Of a DNA stretch of 34,958 bases, positions 22,630-33,428 are shown in pieces. This DNA is from Mycoemilia scoparia (Eukaryota > Kickxellomycota > Kickxellomycetes > Kickxellales > Kickxellaceae). Positions within the stretch are counted from its first letter, which is position 1. Each line of letters opens with the position of its first letter. The position numbers and the translations under genes were made by a program. The stretch is from the NCBI GenBank assembly GCA_027575805.1, contig JANBPU010000166.1, forward strand, positions 1 to 34,958, given 5' to 3'. The notes under the pieces were generated by a model that worked only from the letters and a program-made list of their open reading frames with translations, was not told the origin of the DNA and did not search any database.

Positions 22630-25600
22630 TTATACCCCCATGGAATCCGCAAACAGCTGTAGCTTTTCAAATTTTCTGTAAACCAATACTGGCAAGTTAG
22701 GATCGTCTACATGGAACTGCTGATCAGGAACTTCACTGTCACCCTTCTGATCCCACCACCCAATATACTTCCGCGATGAATCAACCACCATCATGATACC
22801 ATCGTTAAAGAGCAAAATAAATTCGTGGTCTTCATCAGAATAAAGATCGTTTGGCAAACGGTTCCTTTGTGGGGTGACTAGATACCGCGTATGGTTGGAA
22901 TCAGTTATTGGCCTATATATACACCACCCAACTGAGGGAATAAACTGGAATCGGTCGGATTTCCCAGCTATAATGGCTGGCATTAGTCCTGAATTGCTCG
23001 GCTTTTTTCCATTTCTCGTGAGCTGTGTGTTATTATTGTTACTGTAGCCACTCATCGGAACCCTGTTTATCGGCGTGGTAAATAGGAAGCGTGCTTCATT
23101 AGAATAGCTCATTGGAGTTTGATGGGCTTTTCTAGATGACTCGTCCTGACTGTGATTATGATGTCTGGCCCTTGAGCTAGGTTTATTCCACAACTGTGAG
23201 TTGGTGTCCTCAACAATTGCTGGATTGTTGTATCTGTTTCTGGAATTGACTGGTCTTGTATTGTTATAGTCAAGTGGGACACCACCATACTGAGCTTCTA
23301 GGGCATCATCAGGATCTTCAAATTCATCATCATCACCATTTGGATCATTTTGAATTCCCTCAAATTGGTATGGATCGATGCTGGTTGGTACCCGGGTCTT
23401 GCCAGAAGACGCTATATTCGAGCTGCCATCCGCCATACTATATTTAGATTGGCCTTCAAGAATCCTTGACTCAACGCTCTTGTTTACTTTAACCAGACCG
23501 GGCGGAACATATCCATTCAGGTCTTGCTCCCATTTTATGTGAACAGGAAACTTAATTTTTCCAGTATAATCACTGCCCTTTTTACTGCCATTACTGGTTT
23601 GCTTTTGTGATGGCGCATCACAAACCAAATCCTCCCACTGATTAGTGATCTCCGAAGCAGCTACGCACTTTTCAAGACTTTCCTCGACATGGCTCAGAAT
23701 CTTATTCATCCTATCAGAACGCTTATTCGATTGGCCAGATTGTAGAGACACCCTGTGTATCTCATCAGGCAGGTCCTGCTTGCTAGGTATTCGTATTTCT
23801 GCCATTTGTTTTCGTCGTATATACAATACCTTGATTCCATTAAGAAATGAAAACTGGAAATCCGCTAAGGGGAGATTTTCCATTAGTGTGGCTTGGCCTT
23901 GTGGTGTTTGCAAAATAATCTTCCGAGTCTTGCTTCGGATTTTCTCTACACAGAGCATCATATACTTGACTTTACTCGTAAGACTTGATGGGATTTTGCC
24001 TCCTGACCTTGATACACGGTCCAAGATTTCGGACAGATCAAAATTTCTGGTTGCCTTTCTGGCTTCAAAAATGGCAGTGCCATGAGGAAATATCAAAACC
24101 TTGGGATTGTAGGTTGCTGAAGTGGGATCAACTACTATCAGGTGTTTTTCTCCAGTTATTTCAAGTAAAACACGACCATCGGCCATTATTTCTAAGGTAC
24201 GGTTTTCTTGTTTATGTTTCCGAGGTGCCAAGTGTTTGGTTGAAAAATTCTTTGCAAGTTCGTGTTCGCTATCTTCGCCACTGCTTTTGGTCTTATACGA
24301 ATTGCTATGTCCTTGCGAACTGCTTCCCTTCTTTCCAACTATGGCAGTCGATTCTACTGGAACAGAAGATATCATTGTGTCTGGATATCTGGCGTCCATG
24401 GTAATTTCATTGTGAGGACCAGTCCTGCTGCTGCTACTACCGCCACCACGATGTAAACGATCATGGCCGCCAATTTGATCTTCTCTTGAGGATATTAATC
24501 GTCTTTGATGTCGGTGTAGGTTATTGCCAACTAAATTGTTTCTTCCCTGAACCAATCTTCCATCCATAGGATGGATCGGAGGGCGCTCAAAATTTGGTTT
24601 TGCAAGATTGGCAAATTGGTTCTTGTTGCTATCCATACCAGGCTTCTCTCTCTGAAGTTCCCATGGTTCCGCTTCATCACTTCCATCACTTCCACCACCG
24701 CCTTGATTTAATATCGCCCTGTTGGTACTAACAAGAAGCTTCAGTCCTTTTGTTGGAAGAACAGGCGAAAAGAATGGATGTGATAACAAATCGGTGGTCT
24801 TTATACGCTTGTGTGGCTTCATTTGAAGCATATGGGTAGCCAAACCTTTGGCTTCGTCCGAAACATTTGCAGGTAGCCTGATCTGTGCCAGTGCATCATA
24901 ATAACTCTGTATATCCTGCTTTCTTTCGCCAAATCTCTTTTGTTGTTTGAATTTATCAAATGGTGATTTTCCTGTCAAAAATGTAATAAAAAGACATCCT
25001 AAGGCCCATATGTCACTTTCGAATCCGTATGTTTCATTCGTTACAATTTCAGGTGACATGTAATTGACTGTCCCACAAACTGTCATTGGATCACCACTGC
25101 TGCTGCCGCCGCCTTCATTTAGCCCCAATGATCCAGTATCCTCAATCTGTGTGGCAAGCCCAAAGTCAGTTAACCGAATTTCCATATCACCGGTTACTAG
25201 CAAATTCGTCAGCTTCAGGTCACGGTGCAAAATTCCGTTTTGATGCATATAAACTACCGCTCTACTTATTTGCAACATCAGCCCACGTATTTCTTCTTCA
25301 CTGAGTAATGAAGAATACTTTGGATTTTGCGACCGAGATTTTAGATATTTCCATAGATCTCCACCCGAACAGTATTCCATGATCAAATATACGTTTTCTT
25401 CGTCTTCAAAGAAATCGTACATTCTGACTATGCCTGGGTGGTCCATTACTCGATGAATTGCAACCTCTGCTGCTAACCTGTGTCGAAGGGATTCGTTGGT
25501 CACCTTGGACTTGCTGATGACTTTTAATGCAACTGTTCGTATGTTGTGTTTTTGAGCATATCGTAAAAAATCTTCTGGTTTGTTTGTGGTCGTGGTCGTG

Positions 25601-25912
25601 GTCGTGGGTTGATATTGCTGTTGGTTACCGTAACGACGAAATTGCTGTAGCTTCGGTTTTGCTTTATACACAGTACCGAAGCCTCCCCTGCCGATCGCTT
25701 CTATTATGTCAAAACTCTACAATTGAAATAATATTATAGGTTTTTGGAATACTCATTGGAGGAAGTAAATGTTTATAAAATTGCCAAGTATATAAATAAG
25801 ACAAAGTGTAGCATACCTCTATAGTTAAATTGTTAGGTGGCTCATTCAAATTAGCATTGTGTTTAAACTTTTGTGAAATTCGTCTGAATGTCGGGTCCTC
25901 ATAAAAATTCAT
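22630..25912 (-). CDS. PLK4: PLK4/SAK-type Polo-like kinase, 1060 aa
   Basis: Two exons (25912-25817 and 25716-22630) join to 1060 codons. The kinase domain spans about residues 35-348: glycine loop GRGGFGTVYKAK, catalytic Lys97 in VALKV, HRD at 196-198 (ILHRDLKLTNLL), DFG at 216-218 and activation segment TVCGTVNYMSPEI. An insert of about 40 residues (Gln-rich, then seven Thr) separates strand 2 from strand 3 of the N-lobe. Residues about 535-680 match the cryptic polo-box of PLK4: ADGRVLLEI, RSKTRKIIL, and LMENLPLADFQFSFLNGIKV. A terminal polo-box lies at about 950-1020 (FIPSVGWCIY, FILLFNDGIMMVVD). PLK4 starts centriole duplication in animals and chytrids. Classic Polo (PLK1) lacks the cryptic polo-box, which makes PLK4 the better call. 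The linkers are long and disordered. Confidence 0.85.
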
Positions 25913-26313
25913 TTGTCTCTTAAAATGTCTTTATGTGTATATATTATTATTGTTATTAGGTTGTATAGTATTATTACAGAATATATAAATAGCAAATAGA
26001 GGATATCCTTTGATGAGGTTTGGTTAACCACAGGACTAAGTGTAAATTGACCTTTGAGGTTTACTCCTCTCTTTACCTTTATATTATAAAATATAATGGA
26101 CTCTGATTGGCTGATTTCGTGTTTACAAAAATAATAGCAATGGTGATTTATCGGGGTATAGGATGGTGGGGATTTATTTCTAGAAAAAATGCTTATCTAA
26201 ATTGCTTAATTTTAATACAAATGGGAACATATGTCTATAAAACTACAAGAAAATGTAAAAAATGCAAAAGAGAGAGAGTGTGTGTGTATATTTGTTTGGA
26301 AGGGATGGTAATG
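25913..26313. other. Spacer upstream of the PLK4-like gene
   Basis: 401 bases between the start of the kinase gene and the stop of the next minus-strand gene. AT-rich with ATTATTATTGTTATT near 25940 and a GA/GT stretch near 26270-26290. No gene; the ORF at 26107-26331 has no support. Confidence 0.45.
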
Positions 26314-28256
26314 TTACTGAATGGGATTTGAGTGTTTGGTAGAAGATTTCTTTGATTTTTTCTTCTGGGGTTTAGGTTTAACGGGCAATAGCTTTATAGC
26401 ATCTAGTAAAGTCTCCTCTATTATCCACTTAATTGTATCTTTTCTAGCTTCTACGGTGTCCTTGTTTCTTAGGGTTTTTGCTTTTGAAAGAACACTAAGA
26501 TCATCTAATATATATGCTAAAGCCATTTGCCTACTTCTTGGATATCCTTTAGAAAGTGTTGTGATATCAGTGCTAGCGTCTTCTTCAAATCCAGAATTAT
26601 CATTATGAGTGGTATCAAAGAGTTGGGCCTGTTCATTATGTGGTAGTATATAGTTTGAAGTAGAAGATAAGGAGGTATAGCTTGTAGAGGATGATTGCAG
26701 GCTATCACTATTTGAGCATTGCAAACCTGGAGAATTGTAACCATTTTGATCTATTATCTTTTCAACCGTCTCTGGCTGACAACAAAGACCATTGCCTTTT
26801 GCAGTATAGCAATGGCACAATGTTCCGCCTTCTCTAATATATCTTTTCATATTTTCGACCTTTGCTTTGTCTTTAATATCATCCTCTGACAAAATAACGC
26901 TATTAAGACCTCTAATTCGGAGTAGGTCTGCCACAAGTTTCATTAATAATGGTTTTCTTTCAATAACTGTACCAATACGACATCCACTCAGTGGCCTTTC
27001 CATATTTTTGAATTGATCTATCATAGTCTTAGGAATATGAGGTTCATTTACTTGAAGATTATCTAACCATCTGTGTATACAACCTTTGGTTACTACTAGT
27101 GCCTCTTCAAATGATAGTACTCTGTTATCCCAATCATTGCTTCGGTTGTTATAACTGCTACTATGAGCATCATTAGTTGGAACCAAGGAAATAACCTTTC
27201 TTTTGAATCTAACGTCGTGACTGTTCTTTTTAAATACTCCTAGAAAATATTGGATTTTTTTACACATGTTTATAGCAAACTCGTAGTCCAAAGCGCCCCC
27301 TTGTGTCAACCAGTCAATTAGACTGACGTAATATTCGGTTCTGCATTTACACTTTTGGTAAGCCTGGTAAGCATTTTTATCTATAATGTGTATATTAGAA
27401 GTTGAATGAAATGTTATAAAACTTGATAAACCACTTGTGGTTTTAGTGGTCAAATTAACACATTTTTTTTATAAAAAAAGGACAACATATACTTACCAGA
27501 GAATTGATCAGGTTGATCACTTAACGCTCTTTTTCCTCTATCATTTAATTTGTTTGCTTGAATTTGTACCATAGTGTCTTTGGAGTCGTTATAATAGAGC
27601 AAATAATTGAAGCTGTATGAGTCTTTAAATAGACTACATTTTGCGTAATCGGTACTGGTTGGCTCATTTTGTGTTAGACATTTCGAACAGCCTCCACATT
27701 TGAGTTGATATCTTGAACAGTTGTCATAATCTACTTGGCCACTTGGAACTTCTCTTTTTTTATACTTTGATTCTTGTTTTGAAGGAGATGAGCTGTTTGA
27801 ACTGCTTGTTTCTGTCCTGATAATATCATGTCTTATTGGTTTAGGTGGAAGATGTGGTGTATGAGCAGAAGCAGAGTTATTGGTTACTGGATGCTCCAAA
27901 GATGTTGGTGAAGGTGTATTGACTCTAATATTCTCGACCTCTTGATCACTTTTATAACTATTATTTTGGGCCTTATAGCTTGGTTGAGTCTGCGATACCA
28001 CATTAACCTTACTCCTGCCATTTAAAGTATTCACGCTATGTTGTTTATCAGTCCTAAGATTTAACCGAATCAGTGGCAAATATTTCCGTATGTAGTTGTT
28101 ACTTGGAGAATGCATCTCAGAATAGGATAAATTTGAAATTGGTTCCCGAGTATAAATATTCTCATCATTGTATCGAGAGTTCTGGCATACTTTTCTTCTC
28201 TTTGTAAATCTGTGGTTTGTGGTATTGATTGTGCTATACTGGCGTTTTTCTGACAT
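26314..28256 (-). CDS. Hypothetical protein with Cys cluster, 608 aa
   Basis: Not recognised. Two exons (28256-27497, 27380-26314) join across GT-AG to 608 codons. The N-terminal half is basic and Ser/Thr/Asn-rich (TKRRKVC). It is followed at about residues 190-205 by a cysteine cluster, CSRYQLKCGGCSKC (C-x6-C-x2-C-x2-C), which might bind zinc. Exon 2 is more ordered and helical: AYQKCKCRTEYYVSLIDWLT, FAINMCKKIQYFLGVFKK, LSFEEALVVTKGCIHRWLD, then ERPLSGCRIGTVIERKPLL and LCHCYTAKGNGLCC. The C-terminus is a Lys-rich tail (KPKPQKKKSKKSSTK) of nuclear or nucleic-acid-binding type. The frame stays open upstream to an ATG at 28364; I prefer 28256 because composition turns hydrophobic above it. It lies head-to-tail upstream of the kinase gene. 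Confidence 0.65.
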
Positions 28257-29642
28257 TTTATTACCTTTAAAAAGTTGTAAAACTCTATGGTATGTTGTAA
28301 CTGTAAACTCGGGATATATAAACACTGAAAAAATGTTTGAATTCTTTGATTCATGCCTTTCCAATAGGCTTTTATATTATTTGAGGGAATATACACTAGG
28401 GCATTTGGATTAAAGACTTGTGCAATTCCTTTAGTAGGTTTAAATTGCTTTGAAAGCCAAAAAATGCGCCACTAGATTCCGCAGTATCTTACTTTTTATG
28501 TTAGAACAAGAAATCCCTTTATTTTGTCAATAAAATAATTAAAATTCAAAAGTCTTTGAAACAAATTTGTTTAATAGTAAACTCAAATTTAGTCAAAATA
28601 AGCATCATAAATAGATTAAGTTTTTATATGCAGGTAATTTACATAGTTTAAAATCCTTATTAAAGTTAAAATTAAGCAGCAGATTCTATTTTAACTTTAT
28701 TTATAAATACATCTGAACCAAAAGTCCGAGTTTTGTGTTATTTTTAGAAAACATGATTTCAAAGGGTTGATAATGTTATTCAAGGGATACACATTTTTCA
28801 CTGCCTAATATTACTTTTTATATGTATGAGCAAATGTTGCCACTTTATCCCAATGGTTATAAAAAGAACTTTGATTTTGCGATCTACTTGCTATTTGATC
28901 ATAAGGCATCCTAGATAAAGTTATTTGCGCTATAGTCATAACTTACTTTATTTTATTTTTAGTTTATTATGGACAGTATAATAGAGGTCAAAAAGTGGGC
29001 TTGTAGTGACTGGCTTTATTTTAACGCAATATATTCTAAAAATTATATGTTACAATAGATTGTATGTTGAGCCATAATAGCAGGGTAGCCAAACCTCATG
29101 ATGTCTGGACCCGATTTAAGCAATAGAAATAAAACCAAATAATGACTATGCGTCATGTGCTAAAGTGAATTGAATGCAAGTAAAAGTATCCCTAAAAAGA
29201 CAAATAATCGGTATTGAAATTTCTTAAAATCTATTTTTGTCTAGAATAGAAGTATATGTATTAATTTAATAGAATTGACCACAGATCAAACAAAAGCTGA
29301 TATCAACTGGTCACTATGGTAAATGTACGATCTCCTTTAAAACAATAATTTTATAAAGGCCACTTTTTTCTTGGCTGTATCTTTTATAAAAACATATATC
29401 AAATAATTACGCCTTACCATCATTTTCCATATAGGTACATTTTTGCATATTTTATTCCAATGGTAAAAATAATCTAAATTATACAAAGAAAATAAAAGCT
29501 AAATCTTGTAGCTTTTGTTTTTTAGATGATTCATTGGAAGAGTAGAATCTGGGCTGAAAGAGATAAGTTGTGTCCTCCTCCAGTACTGCAGCTCTATTGC
29601 TGTTACAGCTGCTTCTGTAACTAATACAAACAGAATGGAAAT
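28257..29642. other. AT-rich intergenic region, no gene seen
   Basis: About 1.4 kb of AT-rich sequence with dense stops in all frames. The left end is the 5' flank of the 608-residue protein gene and the right end (29480-29642) the 3' flank of the next minus ORF. No repeat, RNA gene or ORF stands out. Confidence 0.45.
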
Positions 29643-29891
29643 TTAAACGGGCCCACCAAACTTGCGGGCATAGCCAAACGTAATATGTTGACGGAGCTTG
29701 TTGTATTGATCCATCACTTTCTCTGGCTCTGGAGCCATGAGACCATGTTTATCGAACAAATTCCGTGCGATAGTTCTGGGTGATTTTCTCTCCATGTATT
29801 GATGATAAATTTCGTCGTTTATGGGTGAACGGTGTGGTTGAGGATCATGGTAATCAACCTCAAGATAGTGGAATTTAGGTGGGTAACGCAT
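29643..29891 (-). CDS. Small conserved-looking hypothetical protein, 82 aa
   Basis: Not recognised. One exon encodes a compact hydrophilic protein starting MRYPPKFHYLEVDYHDPQ. It has a helical middle (ERKSPRTIARNLFDKHG, PEKVMDQYNKLRQH) and ends FGYARKFGGPV. There is no hydrophobic segment or signal peptide. Balanced composition, A at -3 of the ATG and a TATA-like box about 70 bases upstream favour a real gene. The size and the Arg/Lys-rich amphipathic ends would suit a small ribosomal, respiratory or chaperone-type protein, but that is a guess. A possible splice acceptor (TTCTCAG) just before the ATG leaves open an upstream exon. Confidence 0.55.
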   Translation of the reverse strand: MRYPPKFHYLEVDYHDPQPHRSPINDEIYHQYMERKSPRTIARNLFDKHGLMAPEPEKVMDQYNKLRQHITFGYARKFGGPV

Positions 29892-29958
29892 ATTGTCCGA
29901 AACCTGAGAATCTTGAAATGCTATAATGATACAGACACCATGACGGAATTGTTGAGGG

Positions 29959-29968
29959 ATATTTATAT
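29959..29968 (-). promoter_or_regulatory. TATA box of the 82-aa protein gene
   Basis: Minus strand reads GATATAAAT, about 70 bases before the ATG at 29891. Position and sequence fit a core TATA element. Confidence 0.4.
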
Positions 29969-30692
29969 CTTAAATTTGCTTGCGGTGAATATATTAAAGA
30001 TGTTACATGATATCTCGAGACACGCCTTTAAAATGTAACATCCTCACCAAGACATTTCTTTTGTCAATTTATTCAAGGCACACAAGCTGTCAGGTGACAA
30101 GAACTTTGGAAATGTCTCCCATTCTGATTTTTTCCTTTAAAATGGCAAAAACTAAATAGGTGGTACTTTGCAAAAGAAGTACAATTCCTTGCAATTATAA
30201 AAAAATGTTGTTATTTATCTTTCGCTGTGACACCAAACGTGCTTTAATCTGTATGGGCACTCAGCAACTAATACCCCGCCTGAACATCAACATTGCTTTA
30301 AACCTTTAGTAGGATCTTGGAATTAATATCAAAAGTACTCAGATACAAAAATGAAAGAAATGACAAATGATGAAAAAAAAAATAAAGCACACAACCCAGA
30401 AGACCTTGGCTTCAAGTTGTACCTTTCTTGTTTGAGTATTTTTGTAAAGGCTATCGAGAATGAAAGAGTGAGAGTGAGATTAAGAGATTGGAAGAATATT
30501 ATAGTTGCATCTCTGCTTTTCCCATGAAAATATATTCCTCTGCTTGAAAAGTTAAACTCAGCAAGTGCCAGAATACTACAAATACTCCAACAGGGAGCCA
30601 ACATAAACTTGTTACTCACAACCAACAACAATATCACCATTTGGTCCCTCATCAAGAAACCACTATACTAGAGTAGAAAAGCAATTTCAAAA
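29969..30692. other. Spacer, no gene seen
   Basis: Promoter side of the 82-residue ORF on the left and of the zinc-finger ORF on the right. The minus ORF at 30329-30655 is hydrophobic because the plus strand is A-rich, and has no gene features. A GAAAGAGTGAGAGTGAGATTAAGAG purine tract lies at about 30460-30485. Confidence 0.4.
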
Positions 30693-30908
30693 ATGCATTA
30701 TAGCAATTCCTCATTCGAAAACAAAGAAGGTTTTCATTTGACCGATTGTATGGATTTTGCCCCATTTAATTTCAATTTTCCTTCCGGGAACTATTCATAT
30801 TCCTATTCTAGTGGTCCTGGGTATGAAGAAGCCTTTTGCAATAATTGTGGAAGAGAGTTTTCCAGTTTTAATGAACTGACCTACCATGTTCCCAGATGCG
30901 GCAATTAA
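30693..30908 (+). CDS. Single C2HC zinc-finger microprotein, 71 aa
   Basis: One exon. The N-terminal 45 residues are aromatic and Ser-rich (FNFNFPSGNYSYSYSSG). The C-terminus is one classic finger frame: FCNNCGREFSSFNELTYHV followed by PRC, spacing C-x2-C-x12-H-x3-C, with the conserved F and L hydrophobic positions. A lone finger of this kind rarely binds DNA by itself and may mediate protein contacts or be part of a larger spliced gene. The finger match is good; that this short ORF is the whole gene is less sure. Confidence 0.5.
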   Translation: MHYSNSSFENKEGFHLTDCMDFAPFNFNFPSGNYSYSYSSGPGYEEAFCNNCGREFSSFNELTYHVPRCGN

Positions 30909-31248
30909 AAGCAAAGTTTGGCTGAGATTTTTCTTCGCATGGAGTATTAGTCAATAGTTATGTGTCATCGAAGTGCCAGGAAACCTCGATATATATACAA
31001 GTGTTTGGAAAACAAAATATTTTCAAAATTAAACTCAGTATCAAAATGCCGCCTTGTTTAACTGAGATGCCAATCACAACCAGATAATCGGCGTTAATAA
31101 GACAGTAAAGAATTGACATGAAAAGTCCAGTCATTTAAAATACCATCACACATACCAATTTTTTATTTATTAGGTTTCTGCTTTAGTATTGGAGCACTGA
31201 GAGTTTTTAAAAAATGTCTATTTATTTAATAAAATGATAAAAAGTAAT
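30909..31248. other. Spacer, no gene seen
   Basis: AT-rich sequence between the zinc-finger ORF and the first foldback repeat; nothing supported. Confidence 0.4.
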
Positions 31249-31366
31249 ATGGATCATAATTTTTGAAGGGTGACTTTTGGTGGCCAACGATTAAAGGGGA
31301 AACTACAGCCAAATGAGTGATCACAGTCTATTAGCAAAAGGTCACCCTTCAAAAATAATAACTCAT
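31249..31366. repeat. Foldback MITE-like repeat, copy A
   Basis: Left arm TTTTTGAAGGGTGACTTTTG (31260-31279) pairs with the reverse complement of 31335-31355 (CAAAAGGTCACCCTTCAAAAA). Including weaker outer bases the arms are about 26 long with four mismatches around a loop of about 55 bases. There is no transposase, so it would be a non-autonomous element. Confidence 0.75.
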
Positions 31367-31457
31367 ATGGGTCATAATTTATGAAGGGTGACTTTTGGTG
31401 GCCAACGATTATAGTGACAATCTCAGTCAAATGGCCACCCTTCAAAAATTATTACCC
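31367..31457. repeat. Foldback MITE-like repeat, copy B
   Basis: Arms of 24 bases at 31369-31392 and 31434-31457 (GGGTCATAATTTATGAAGGG against GGGTAATAATTTTTGAAGGG, three mismatches overall) flank about 41 bases. It abuts copy A in a tandem pair. Confidence 0.75.
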
Positions 31458-32097
31458 ACAAGGCTGCTTTGTTATTGAGATTCCAAGGCTAATAGTTTTT
31501 AATAAAGCTCATCATTTACATTACAAATCACCAGGTTATTTCAAAAAAGTCATATATTTGTTATGAAGGTATAGAGTATATTTTTACAGGTAAATGAATG
31601 GATTATAATGGACAGCATTCACAGCCAACGCCTTAAACAAAAATGGGGTGTTCCCAGGAGCTGGATAGCAAATGGCTTGAGATTGGGCAAAAACTCAAGG
31701 ATCCGTTGTTTTTCTATGTACAATAAATCTGACTACTAACGAAATATCTGACCACTTCAAAATAGACATTATGGTGGTGATCGCTAACAATTTATGACAC
31801 TTGTTTATTTGTTATTATATAAATATGCGTATGTGTGTACACAGGGAAAACCACGCAAATGTGTGGATAAAAACCTTGTTAAAGCAAGTATGGAATTATT
31901 AGATATTTGTGCACACGCGTAAATAGAGAAAGACAAAACCAATTGACCAAGAATAGTTTTGCAAATGTGGGTTATATTATGCCAGAGTTGCTGTTGATGT
32001 GTGGGGTTGTGATGTTGTTAGACACTTCATAATCCAAGATCAGTGTTAATGAACCTTGAGTGTGATTGGAACATGGCCATCGTTCATATGACTAAGA
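31458..32097. other. Spacer with decayed repeat fragment
   Basis: About 31638-31700 (AAAAATGGGG, ATAGCAAATGG, GGGCAAAAA in order) resembles 33667-33722 and is probably an old copy of the same repeat material. No gene seen. Confidence 0.4.
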
Positions 32098-32253
32098 CTA
32101 TCCTAGAATAGGTCTACATTTGCATGTTCTTATGTCACACCGCTTTCCCTCAAGAAGACACTCAACCGCACACGTAGGGTCACAATCTTGTGCGGTTGCC
32201 ACATAGGCTGTTGCTAGGAAGAGGAGAGCGCATAGGTTGGATGAGAGCTTCAT
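32098..32253 (-). CDS. Small secreted six-cysteine, defensin-like peptide, 51 aa
   Basis: The precursor begins MKLSSNLCALLFLATAYVATAQ, a clear signal peptide with cleavage likely after ATA or TAQ. The mature part is about 29-30 residues with six cysteines spaced C-x3-C-x3-C-x6-C-x4-C-x1-C. The second and third cysteines (C-x3-C) and the last pair (C-x1-C) match the CS-alpha-beta defensin frame, with a Gly before the fourth Cys; the first spacing is shorter than usual. Such peptides act as secreted antimicrobials or effectors; activity is not shown here. I start at 32253 rather than the upstream Met because the signal peptide begins there. A TATAAAAAG box is about 75 bases upstream. Confidence 0.65.
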   Translation of the reverse strand: MKLSSNLCALLFLATAYVATAQDCDPTCAVECLLEGKRCDIRTCKCRPILG

Positions 32254-32326
32254 TGTTGCTTGCTGCTGGTGGAGAGAGAGAATTGCTGATGTTGGGTATG
32301 ATTGTAGCAAGAAGATACTCTCCTAT

Positions 32327-32335
32327 CTTTTTATA
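32327..32335 (-). promoter_or_regulatory. TATA box of the secreted peptide gene
   Basis: Minus strand reads TATAAAAAG, 74-82 bases upstream of the ATG at 32253. A good TATA match at a sensible distance. Confidence 0.55.
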
Positions 32336-33428
32336 GTATTTGTCTTTTTCTGTGATGGGATGCCAGTCTGTCTGTCTGATGGCAGTGGTTGAGGACCTAA
32401 AAGAATAGACCAAGTGGGCATCTGAAGGCTTTGCAGATGTGGTTGGGCGTGTTTAGTCTGATTCCAAGAACTCCACCACATGATGGCAGCTGCCAATGAT
32501 TGATGATGGCAATGCGATATATCGATTCCTTTTTTGCCCGGTACTAAAATAAATGGCCAATATATTCAGCACTATCGGCATTGTCTTTTAGTTGTTAATG
32601 AATGAACCACCACAGAGAAAAATCCGAATTGACCAGTATATACCCTGCTAGCTTAAAGGCCTTTCTGCTTATGGATTGGTCGACCCAGGTTTTTTCGCTG
32701 TAGTAAATGCAAGCCTTAATTTACAAATTAAAGATGCACCCTTGCTAATATACTACAAATATCTGTATATTTTCAGAATTTTTTCATGAAACAATGAATT
32801 TCACCGTGCTTCTGGGCATGTGGATATTTACAATAGAGCAAGAATGCTGTGCTTATAGGAATTAATCACTAACGTTGTGTATGATGGTGGTGGTGATGCC
32901 TGACTGACTGGCCGATGTGACTACCTTGGCATCTCAAGCTGGTTGTTTCCATATACAATTAAATGTGCTGTAGATATGTTGATGTATGAGATTAGGTCTA
33001 TTTGCTGGAGGTTCATATCCAACATAAGAAGTAAAAAAACAATACAAAAAAGCAATGTAAGGAGATGACATTTAAAATGGCTGTCACATGCTATTCGGAT
33101 CGGCCAATTCGTAAAATGTTTGATATAAAACAACTTAAATTATTTTTGTCTTTGTTATTCAAGAAACAATGTATGAGTAAATTCCGCTTTATTGATCTCA
33201 TGACAACATACATTTCCGACCCAATGGTTGTATCATTATATTCTCCCAATCTCCTCTCTTTCTTGCTTTTTAAATGAATAATTGCTCAATGTATGACGAT
33301 TGAAGATATAAATGTCATTCTTTAAGGAATCCCGGTACAACAATTATACATAGACATTCTTAATTGACTTTTTTCGAAATAGTGAGATTCGACTTAAGGT
33401 CAGTTGTATGTATGTGGAAATGGGTCAT
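32336..33428. other. Intergenic region, no gene seen
   Basis: Promoter side of the secreted peptide gene, then AT-rich sequence. ORFs at 32921-33133 (minus) and 33065-33277 (plus) overlap antisense and have no recognisable features. GATGGTGGTGGTGATG lies near 32882. Confidence 0.4.

Noticed and set aside
23645..24456. Plus-strand ORFs of 97-146 codons within the PLK4-like gene
   Set aside because: Antisense to conserved kinase and polo-box coding sequence; overlapping one another in several frames.
22630..25912. PLK1/CDC5 as an alternative call for the Polo kinase
   Set aside because: The cryptic polo-box block LMENLPLADF and the activation segment context match PLK4; the tandem PLK1 polo-boxes are not seen.
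33065..33277. 70-codon ORF, overlapped by a minus-strand ORF of the same size
   Set aside because: Neither has a domain, signal or biased composition; likely chance in AT-rich DNA.
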